The notes below the pieces were generated by a model that saw only the letters and a list, made by a program, of their open reading frames with translations, did no database searches and was not told where the DNA came from. The translations under genes and the position numbers were made by a program. From NCBI GenBank assembly GCA_012735335.1, contig JAAYHO010000413.1, forward strand, positions 1 through 16,841: a stretch of DNA of 16,841 bases, in the 5' to 3' direction. Below, in pieces: positions 7,724-16,000 of this stretch (its first letter is position 1; every line of letters starts with the position of its first letter). The stretch comes from Gammaproteobacteria bacterium. Lineage in GTDB: Bacteria; Pseudomonadota; Gammaproteobacteria; Pseudomonadales; Pseudomonadaceae.

Positions 7724-8902
7724 TTACCTTTCCCGCAGTGCTTCACCGGCGTAGTTGATGGGCTTCATCAGGTAGTCGAAGATGGTTTTCTGGCCGGTGC
7801 GGATATCCACGCTGGCGATCATGCCGGGTACGATGGGAAAGCGGGTACCGAGCTGATTGACCAGCGCATCGCCATCGGTACGGATGAACACCCGGTAATA
7901 CACGCTGTCCGGTTTGGCTTCGTCGCGGATGGTGTCCGGAGAAATCAGCGCGACCTGACCGTCGAGACCGCCGTACACCGTGTAGTCATAGGCGGTGATC
8001 TTCACCTTGGCCGCCTGGCCTGGATGAATGAAGGCGATATCCCGGGGGGAGATGCGTGCCTCGACCAGCAACTGATCGCCCAGTGGGACGATTTCCATCA
8101 GTCGCCCGTTGGGTGGAATCACACCACCGCGGGTGGTAATTTCGATGTCCTTGACGATACCGCGTACCGGCGAGCGGATGGTCAGGCGGGTCAGCGAATC
8201 GAAGCGCCCCCGTACCACGGACTCCAGCGACTGCGCCTCGGCGCGTGCCTTGGCCAGCTCCTCGCGCGCCAGAATCATGTACTCGGAGCGGATATCACCG
8301 GCCTTGAGTTCCAGATCCGCAATCTGCCGTCGCAGGCGCAGCACTTCGACGTTGCTGGCCGCGCCGATATTCATCAGCGACTCGGTGATACCCAGCTCCT
8401 CACGCACCAGCGCGAGGGATTTCCTCACCCCCGCCAGCGTCTGGCTGAGGCCCTCTCTACGGGTGTGATACAGCCGTGTCTCACTGGCGATCAGCTCGGG
8501 ATAGTCGTCCAGTTCGGCGGGGAATTTCAGCGGCGTGTCGTTGACCTCCGCCTCCAGCCGGGCCACCGAGCCGAGGGTGGCGCGGTAGCGCGAGGCGCTT
8601 TCCTCCACGTTCGACTCGGTCTTGGTCAGGTCCATCTGCGCCAGTATCTGATCGGCTTCGACGATGTCCCCCTCGCGCACTAGCAGATCCAGCAGGATGC
8701 CACCTTCCAGTGACTGGATAACCTGCTCGCGGGAGATCGGAATGACCCGCCCGTCGCCGGTGGACACTTCCACCACCTCGGCGAAGTAAGCCCAAAGCAG
8801 CAGGGCAGCGATCGCCAGGGACGACAGCCAGGTTATCCGTGTAGCGCGGCCGAGGCTGCTGGCATCAACCTCGTCGTTGTAATAGCTCTGGGAATCTTTC
8901 AT
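7724..8902 (-). CDS. HlyD-family type I secretion membrane fusion protein
   Basis: A 392-residue periplasmic adaptor that links the ABC exporter to the TolC-like channel. A short cytoplasmic N-terminus is followed by one membrane helix (about residues 24-41). A lipoyl-type half follows (IPISREQVIQSLEGG, about 55-92), then a coiled-coil hairpin from about 95 to 250 (Leu/Glu/Arg-rich), the second lipoyl half (LTIRSPVRGIVKDIEI) and a C-terminal beta-barrel domain ending in FDYLMKPI. This is the usual order and length for HlyD/LapC-like adaptors. The ATG overlaps the stop codon of the ABC gene by 4 nt (ATGA), with GGAG 6 nt upstream, so the two are probably translationally coupled. The fusion enzyme starts 4 nt after its TAA. 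Confidence 0.92.
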   Translation of the reverse strand: MKDSQSYYNDEVDASSLGRATRITWLSSLAIAALLLWAYFAEVVEVSTGDGRVIPISREQVIQSLEGGILLDLLVREGDIVEADQILAQMDLTKTESNVEESASRYRATLGSVARLEAEVNDTPLKFPAELDDYPELIASETRLYHTRREGLSQTLAGVRKSLALVREELGITESLMNIGAASNVEVLRLRRQIADLELKAGDIRSEYMILAREELAKARAEAQSLESVVRGRFDSLTRLTIRSPVRGIVKDIEITTRGGVIPPNGRLMEIVPLGDQLLVEARISPRDIAFIHPGQAAKVKITAYDYTVYGGLDGQVALISPDTIRDEAKPDSVYYRVFIRTDGDALVNQLGTRFPIVPGMIASVDIRTGQKTIFDYLMKPINYAGEALRER

Positions 8903-11067
8903 GAGTCGCTCCGCGCGGTGGTCTCGGCGCGCGCTGCAGTGCCCTGCGTCAGCCTGCCGAGAATCTGCTGTTTGGTGCCATCACGCAGTATCCGGCCGTT
9001 ATCCACCACGATAATCCGATCCACCAGACTGAGAATGCTCTGGCGGTGGGTCGCGACGATCAGGGTGCGCCCTTGCAGCCAGGGGCCGAGGCGCTGAATG
9101 AAGCGCTTCTCGGCCACCTCATCGAACGACGCCGTGGGCTCATCCAGCAGCAGCACCCGTGGCTGACGCACCAGTAGCCGGGCCAGCAACAATGTCTGAC
9201 GCTGGCCACCGGACAGCCCCAGCCCGCCCTCCTGGATCAGGTGATCCAGCCCGTCCGGCAGCTTCTGTACCACATCCCCCGCACCGCTGATCTCCAGCGC
9301 GGACAGCAGCTCCTCGTCGCTGGCATCCGGCGCGCCGAGTAACAGGTTGTCACGCAGGGAGCCATGGAACAGGCGTGCGTTCTGCCCCATCAGGCTGACG
9401 TCGCGCCGCACATCGGCGGGATCGATATGTGACAACCGCACGCCATCCAGCATGACCTCACCGGCCGCTGGCTCGGCCATGCCGGCCAATGCCTGCAGCA
9501 GGGTCGATTTGCCAGCGCCATTGCGGCCCAGGATGGCGATTCGTTCACCCGCAGCGATATCCAGTTGCTCGACACGCAGTGCCGGCGGCGCGCCCGCACC
9601 ATACTGGAAAACCGCCTGGCGCAGGGCATAGTTACCGGCAATGGCTGGCCGATGGATGCGGCGCTCGGCGCCCGGATCGTCCACCGTCAACGCCATGATA
9701 CTGTCGAGGCTGGCCAACGCCAGCTTCGCCTGCTGCCACTTGCTCAGCACCTGGGTGACCTGGGACATCGGCGCCATCATCCGTGACGATAGAATCGATG
9801 CTGCGACCAGCGAACCAACCGAGAGATCACCGCTCATCACCAGCGGCGCACCAAACAGCACCACCAGCGCAAACACGCCGTTCTGCAGGCTGTAGGTCCA
9901 GACGCCGAGGGTGTTGACCAGCAAGCGCAGCCGCAGATTCACCTCGGCGGTGACCGCGTTGTAGTGGTTCCACTGCCGCTGGAAACGCTGTTCGGCCTGC
10001 AGGCTCTTGATGTCTTCCACCCCCTGAACCGACTCCACCAGCATGGCACTGCGCAGCGAGCTTTCGCGCATGGCCTCGCTGCCCATGCGCCGCAGCGGCC
10101 GCTGGATCAGCAGGCCAGGCAGTATCATCAGCAGCAGCGCTACCACCGGTACCCATACCAGTGCCCCGGCGATGTACCAGAGGATGCCGCAGAACAGGAA
10201 GAAGAATGGCAAGTCCGCCAGCGCCGTGACCGTGGTCGAGGTCATCAGCTCGCGCACATGCTCCAGCTCACGGATCTGCGAAATGAAGGTGCCGGTGGAG
10301 CGGGGGCGCTGGCTGTTCTTGATCCGCAGCGCGTGCCCGAACACCCGGTCGGAGGCAATCAGGTCGGCGCGTTTGCCCACCAGGTCGGTGATCCGCACCC
10401 GAGCACAACGCAGCACGAAGTCGAACAGCATGGCAATCAGCACACCACCGAACAGCACATAGAGCGTGGCCATCGACTCGGCGGGAATCACCCGGTCGTA
10501 AACCTGGCGGGAAAACAGGATTCCCGCCAGAGCCAGCACGTTGGCCATCAGCGAGGCCAGCATCACATGTCCATAGGGTCGCAGATCACCCAGCGCAATG
10601 GCGCGGAACCAGTGCGGCTGCCAGGGCTTGATATAATCGTCAACCCGCGCATCGGGCACTGCCCGGGCCGGGCGTAACACCACCATGGTTCGCGCACGGG
10701 CCAGCAATTGCTCGCGGGACAGCGCGCTGCGCAGACCGGCGTCGCCACTGAACAGGACACTGAGCCGGCCGTCACTACCGATGGCTTCCACCACCGCCAC
10801 CTGACCGTCATCCAGCTCGACCGCCAGCGGTAGACGCCAGGGCGTCAACTGGCTCTCATCGAAGGCGCTGACCCGACAACTGAGACCGATCTGCCGGGCT
10901 AGCCTGCCGAGTACTTCGGCCAGAGCCTGCCCCTCGGACCAGGCCGCTTCCAGGCGGATATTTTCTTCGGAACAATCCAACCGATAGTAACGCGCCACCG
11001 CCAGCACGGCATCGATCCAGGGATCGAAAGCGGCACGCTGACCGGAAACTGATGATGTGTCGGTCAT
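8899..11067 (-). CDS. Type I secretion ABC exporter (permease/ATPase) with C39-like domain
   Basis: A 722-residue fused permease-ATPase that powers one-step export across both membranes. Residues about 12-130 correspond to a C39-like domain, but the segment that would carry the peptidase Cys reads FDPWIDAVLAVARYY, so the catalytic Cys is absent. In such exporters this domain binds the substrate instead of cutting it. Membrane helices occupy about 160-440. The nucleotide-binding domain has Walker A GRNGAGKST (514-522), Q-loop GQN (561-563), signature LSGGQ (618-622), Walker B VLLLDEP and the switch His in VATH (674). It resembles the LapB/LssB-type subfamily. The start is ATG at 11067, overlapping the TolC-like stop codon (ATGA), with AGAGGA upstream. 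A longer open frame to 11160 would run into the preceding gene and lacks support. Confidence 0.93.
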   Translation of the reverse strand: MTDTSSVSGQRAAFDPWIDAVLAVARYYRLDCSEENIRLEAAWSEGQALAEVLGRLARQIGLSCRVSAFDESQLTPWRLPLAVELDDGQVAVVEAIGSDGRLSVLFSGDAGLRSALSREQLLARARTMVVLRPARAVPDARVDDYIKPWQPHWFRAIALGDLRPYGHVMLASLMANVLALAGILFSRQVYDRVIPAESMATLYVLFGGVLIAMLFDFVLRCARVRITDLVGKRADLIASDRVFGHALRIKNSQRPRSTGTFISQIRELEHVRELMTSTTVTALADLPFFFLFCGILWYIAGALVWVPVVALLLMILPGLLIQRPLRRMGSEAMRESSLRSAMLVESVQGVEDIKSLQAEQRFQRQWNHYNAVTAEVNLRLRLLVNTLGVWTYSLQNGVFALVVLFGAPLVMSGDLSVGSLVAASILSSRMMAPMSQVTQVLSKWQQAKLALASLDSIMALTVDDPGAERRIHRPAIAGNYALRQAVFQYGAGAPPALRVEQLDIAAGERIAILGRNGAGKSTLLQALAGMAEPAAGEVMLDGVRLSHIDPADVRRDVSLMGQNARLFHGSLRDNLLLGAPDASDEELLSALEISGAGDVVQKLPDGLDHLIQEGGLGLSGGQRQTLLLARLLVRQPRVLLLDEPTASFDEVAEKRFIQRLGPWLQGRTLIVATHRQSILSLVDRIIVVDNGRILRDGTKQQILGRLTQGTAARAETTARSDS

Positions 11068-12974
11068 GACCGTTCCTCTGCTCTGCTGGTCGATACTCGG
11101 ATATTCAGCGCATCGCTGGCGCGGAAGCTCTCGCGCAGCCCGCCAACGCTGTACAGGCAATCAATCTGCAAGCTGCGCAGATCGAACAGGGTGTTCTGCT
11201 TGTCCACCTGGGTCTGAAAGATTTCCTGCTCGGTATTGAGGATATCCAGCAAGGTGCGGGTCCCCAACGACAGGTACTGGTGCCGGTACAATTCCTGGGT
11301 CTTGACGATGCTGTCGTGGCGCTGGTCCTGCAACGCCAGGCTGGAGGTCAGACTACGCGAGCGGTCGCGGGCTTCGCGGTAGGCACGCGACAACTCCAGC
11401 AAGGCCCGGTCCCGCGCGGCAGTGGCGCTGTAGAGTGCGTGATCTGCGGCGCGGCTGCGGGCACGCAGGGCACCGCCCTGGAACAGGTTGCTGCTCAGGT
11501 TGAGGCTGACTACCAGTTCCTGATCATCCAGCTGTTGCGAGCCTGCGGTATTGCGGTTCAGGTAATGCTCGAAATCCGCATTCAGGGACAGGGTCGGGCG
11601 CTGTTCAGCCCGTGCCTGACGGATGCCGGCCTCGGCCTCGGCGCGCTCGGCTTCGGCGATGATGATCTGGGGAGCCTCCTCGAAACTCTCCGGCAGACGG
11701 GAGCAAACGCCTTCCAGTCGCTCCGGATAGACTTCGTCCAGGGTCAACCGCTGAGTGCTGCCGATCAGTTTTTCCAGTGCGCTGTGCCACTGGTCGCGCT
11801 GCGCCTGCATCTGCAGTTGCACTGCCCGTGCAGCTTCGCGGCGCGAGCGGGCCTGCATCTGGTCGGATACCGAGCTGGCACCCAGTGCCGACCGCTTGGT
11901 GGCCAGTTCTTCCAGCTCGGTAATGGCGGCGATCTGCTCCGTGGCCAGTTCCAGCAAGACCTCGTAGCGACGCGCCTCGATGAATGCCTGGCTGGTTTCA
12001 CGGATCAGGTCTTCCGCCGCCAGCAACACACCCGCTTCTTCCCGGTCCACCCCATGCCCTGCCGCATCCACCGCGCTGGATACCTTGCCGAAGTCATACA
12101 GCATCTGCGACGCGGAGAGGGTAAAGGCCTCTTCCGAGCGCCCGGTGGTGTGACGGTAGCCGGTATTGACCCCTCCGCGCAGCTGCGGCCAGTAGCCCGC
12201 CCGCGCCACGTTGACCTGCTCCTGCTGAACATCAAGACGACCAAGCGACTCGACGATAGCCGGATGCTCATTCAAGGCACGGTGCACAGCCTCGAACAGC
12301 TGCAGCCTGTCTGAGTTGATCTCAGTCAGCGTAAAGGGGGTGAAGGACAGATTGTCCTGCACCGGTGCTGCCGCATCGAACAGGTCCGGCGGCAGGCTCA
12401 GCGACACCGACGGCACACTGACCGGGGCAGACTCCAACGTCCGCGCCGTATCGGTAACGATCTGCTGCGGCTCCGCAAGCGGAGTAATATCAGGGGTTGC
12501 TGCAGGTGCAGGCGGCAATATCCGCAGAACACCCACGGAGGTGCCGCCAGGCTCTGTGCCTGCTGGTACGGGCGTGACAGCGATAGGAGTTGCAGCAACA
12601 GGCTCCGCAGCTATCGCCGCTGGCTCTGACTCTGCTGCCTGCGGCTGACTTGCCTGGCCCACCAGATCGACCAGTGAAATCCTCGGCACCTCTGCCGCGC
12701 CCTCGGCTGACGCCTGTTCGACCAGCCCCACCAGCGAAACAGACAATACCCGCCGCTCATCCATTGGCGGTACAACAGGGTGGTCAACCGGCTCCGGTTC
12801 AGGCGCAGCCGGTGTGGTGACGATAACTGCCTCGTCATCGGCGAGTCTGGCAAACTCTGCCAGCGACAGGGGCTGCCGATCCTGCCCTGCCTGAATGAAG
12901 GTGTCAGCAACGGCAATCGCGCTGCCCGCCGATACCAGAAGTCCGACCGTAAATGACAATCCTGACTGCCACAT
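11064..12974 (-). CDS. TolC-like outer-membrane factor with long N-terminal extension
   Basis: A 636-residue outer-membrane channel for the type I system. A signal peptide (MWQSGLSF, then a hydrophobic core, cut near AVA at about residue 23) precedes an unusual Pro/Ala/Val/Glu-rich segment of about 190 residues. Within this segment SLVGLVEQAS (80-89) and SLVDLVGQAS (100-109) are near-repeats, and SLAEFARLAD (37-46) is a weaker third copy. The canonical outer-membrane-efflux region starts near 216 (LQLFEAVHRALNEHPAI) and runs to the end with Arg/Ala-rich coiled coils typical of TolC. Usual family members are about 420-490 residues, so the extension accounts for the extra length. The ATG at 12974 is chosen because it starts the signal peptide and the open frame further upstream includes a hairpin. 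The ribosome binding site is poor (AAGG directly next to the ATG). Confidence 0.88.
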   Translation of the reverse strand: MWQSGLSFTVGLLVSAGSAIAVADTFIQAGQDRQPLSLAEFARLADDEAVIVTTPAAPEPEPVDHPVVPPMDERRVLSVSLVGLVEQASAEGAAEVPRISLVDLVGQASQPQAAESEPAAIAAEPVAATPIAVTPVPAGTEPGGTSVGVLRILPPAPAATPDITPLAEPQQIVTDTARTLESAPVSVPSVSLSLPPDLFDAAAPVQDNLSFTPFTLTEINSDRLQLFEAVHRALNEHPAIVESLGRLDVQQEQVNVARAGYWPQLRGGVNTGYRHTTGRSEEAFTLSASQMLYDFGKVSSAVDAAGHGVDREEAGVLLAAEDLIRETSQAFIEARRYEVLLELATEQIAAITELEELATKRSALGASSVSDQMQARSRREAARAVQLQMQAQRDQWHSALEKLIGSTQRLTLDEVYPERLEGVCSRLPESFEEAPQIIIAEAERAEAEAGIRQARAEQRPTLSLNADFEHYLNRNTAGSQQLDDQELVVSLNLSSNLFQGGALRARSRAADHALYSATAARDRALLELSRAYREARDRSRSLTSSLALQDQRHDSIVKTQELYRHQYLSLGTRTLLDILNTEQEIFQTQVDKQNTLFDLRSLQIDCLYSVGGLRESFRASDALNIRVSTSRAEERS

Positions 12975-13020
12975 CCTTATCGCCCCAGCTGTGTTCCCGG
13001 CAAGGTCACCGGTAACGACG

Positions 13021-13050
13021 AATGGCGCCGGGTTTACACCCGGCGCCATT
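13021..13050 (-). terminator. Perfect 12-bp hairpin between repeat-protein gene and exporter genes
   Basis: AATGGCGCCGGG (13021-13032) and CCCGGCGCCATT (13039-13050) pair perfectly around a 6-nt loop. The hairpin lies 34 nt after the stop codon of the repeat protein on the minus strand and 46 nt before the TolC-like start. No T-run follows, so it may act as a partial terminator or as a 3' stabiliser. Either would give more substrate than exporter, as known for other type I secretion operons. Confidence 0.6.
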
Positions 13051-13084
13051 GCATTTCCCACGGTCACATATCGGCTGCTAACGC

Positions 13085-16000
13085 TTACATTACCGACATG
13101 TTCTGCTGGGACAACAGCTCGTCGAGGCTGCTCGGCTCCAGCACATAAGCCAGCTGGCCAGCGCCATCCAGTACTGCCAGCGTCGTGTCTGCCACTGCCT
13201 CCGGGCCGACCTCTTCCAGCAACTGGTTATCCGCAACCGCCTCCGCTGCTTCGACGCCTTCCTCCGCAGCCTGTTCCGCGAGGATGTCTTCGAGCAGTTC
13301 ATCCACCAGCGTATCCGACTCCGCCACACCGCCCAACAGGTCATTGAGCAGACTGTCGTCCGCCATATCCTCCTGAGTTGAGGCTTCAGCAGCAGCCGGT
13401 TCGTTGATGGAGCTGATCATCCAGGTATCTTCGGCGCTGGCAGCAGGTCCATTGAGAATACTGCTCAGCAGACTGACTTCACCCGGCACCTGCTCAGCAG
13501 CAGCAACGCTTGCTTCCGAGGCACCGAACTCAGTCGACGGCAGCTCTGTCTCCTCCAGTAGCGTGCTCAGCAGCATGTCCTCTGCACCGACGCTGTACAG
13601 GCTGAACGCAGCAGCCTGGGCACCATTGGCGGCGGCATTGTTACCGCCCAACAGACCACCCAGCAGACCGCCGATAGCACCCAGCAAGCCGCCAACGACA
13701 TCTGTTACCGTGCCCAGTGTGCCGTCGATCAGGCCGTCCTCACCCAGCAAACCACCCAGCAGGCCTCCTTCACCTCCAAGCAGACCATTGAGCAGGTCAC
13801 CGACTGCACCGAGCAGACCATCATCGGTCAACAGTGCGCCCAGCAGGCCGTTTTCGCCAAGCAGACCACTCAGCAGATCATTACCTTCCTGGGCAGTCAG
13901 ACCGTTCAGTACGTTGCCCAGCAGACCGCCGAGCAGACCGTCATCGCCGAGCAAACCACCGACCAGCCCGTTGTCACCCAGCAGGCCGTTGAGCAATCCG
14001 GCGTCCCCGCCAGTCAGGCCACCCAGCAGACCACCATCACCCAGCAGACTGTTGAGCAGACCACCCACCACACCATCTGCACCCAGCAGAGCATCCAGCA
14101 GATTGTTTTCAGTCAGACCGCCCAACAGGCCGCCTTCGCTGCCACCCAGCAAGCCGCCCAGCAGACCGTCCTCACCCAGCAGGCTGCTCAGCAAGCCACC
14201 TACCAGACCCTCTTCACCAAGCAAGGCACCGAGCAGACCGTCCTCGGTCAACCCCCCCAGCAGACCGCCTTCGCCGTCGCCCAGCAGGCTGTTAAGCAGA
14301 CCGCCAATCAGGCCATCTTCGCCCAGCAGAGCATTCAGCAGACCACTGCCGTCATCACCGAGCAGACCACCAAGCAGGTCACCGCCGAGCAGGCCGTCCT
14401 CACCACCAACCAGACCACCCAGCAGACCATTAAGCAGGCCGCCGACCAGACCATCCTCGCCCAGCAAACCACTGAGCAGCGGCAGGCCGCCCTCATCACT
14501 ACCCAACAGGCCATTGAGCAAACCACCCACCAGGCCGTTTTCACCCAGCAGACCACTCAGCAGACCATTACCGTCAGCTCCGCCAAGCAGACTGCCCAGC
14601 AGGTCATCACCGAGCAGGTCTCCGCCCAGCAAGCCATTGAGCAACCCGGTGACAATGCCGTCTTCACCCAGCAGCACGTCCAGCAGACCGTTGCCGTCGG
14701 CACCGCCGAGCAGACCACCCAGCAGGTCGCCACCGAGCAAGCCGTTGTCACCGCCGAGCAGACCGTTAAGCAGGTTGCTGACCAGGCCATCGTCGCCGAG
14801 CAGGCTGTCCAGCACACCATTGCCCAACAGGTCATCGCCCAGCAGACCACCACCAAGCAGGCCACCCAGCAGACCCTCGCTGCCCAGCAGGCCACCCAGC
14901 AGCCCCTCATCGGTACCACTCAGCAGGCCACCGAGCAGGCCATCCTGTCCGAGCAGGCCATTGAGCAAGCCATCCAGCAGCCCCTGGTTATCACCCAGCA
15001 GGCCGCCCAGCAGACCGCCTTCACCACCCAGCAGACCATTGAGCAGGCCACCCACCAGGCCATCTTCGCCCAGCAGGCCATCCAGCAGCCCCTGGTTATC
15101 ACCCAGCAGACCGCCCAGCAGACCGCCCTCGCCCAGCAGGCCACCCAGCAGACCGTCTTCGCCCAGCAGACTGCCCAACAGATCATTGCCAGTCAGGCCG
15201 CTGAGCAGACCACCACCGTCTTCACCACCCAACAGGCCGTTGAGCAGACCGGTCACCAGACCGTCCTCACCCAGCAGGCTGCCGAGCAGGTCGTCCAGCA
15301 GCTCACTTTTCAGCAGACCGTCTTCACCGAGCAGACCACCCAGCAGGCCGTTTTCACCGACCAGGGTCTCCAGTACGCCGGTCACCAGACCCTGCTCACC
15401 GAGCAGCGTATCCAGCAGTTCCTCGGGCACTATGCTGCCCAGCAGCGCACTCAGTTCATTGTTCTCGCCACCCAGCAGCCCTTCCAGCAGACCACCAACC
15501 AGGCCTTCTTTACCCAGCAGGCTGTCCAGCAGCTCACTGCCCAGTTGGTTTTCACCCAGTAGGCCACCCAACAATCCATTTTCGCCAAGCACCGCATCCA
15601 GTACACCGGTGACCAAACCATTCTCACCCAGCAGACCGGACAGCAGACCATCCTCAGAGCCCAGCAGTTCACCCAACAGCTTGTTGTCACCCAGCAGGTT
15701 GCTCAGCAGACCACCCAGCAGGCCTTCTTCACCCAGCAGGCTGCCAAGCAGGGCATCATCACCACCCAGCAGGCCATCCAGCAAACCGCCTTCTTCGCCC
15801 AACAGGCCTTTCAGCAGACCACTGACCAGGCCGTCGCTGCCGAGCAACTGACCCAGCAGACCTTCGTCACCCAGCAGGCTGTCCAGTTGCGCACCACCCA
15901 GCAGGCTGTTCAGCAGCCCGCCGACCAGGCCATTCTCACCGAGCAGGCCGGACAACAGATCATCTTCACCCAGACCACTGCCCAGCAGGCTGTTACCAAG

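Noticed and set aside
8899..11067. Active C39 bacteriocin-type leader peptidase
   Set aside because: The domain is at the right place, but the position of the catalytic Cys is occupied by non-nucleophilic residues in DAVLAVARYY, so it is read as a C39-like binding domain.
13404..15851. Long plus-strand open frame (815 codons) rich in Pro/Ser/Arg
   Set aside because: It is the antisense of the Leu/Gly repeat gene. CTG and GGN codons read backwards give Ser, Pro and Arg without stops. It has no ribosome binding site or recognisable domain, and its repetition only mirrors the minus-strand gene.
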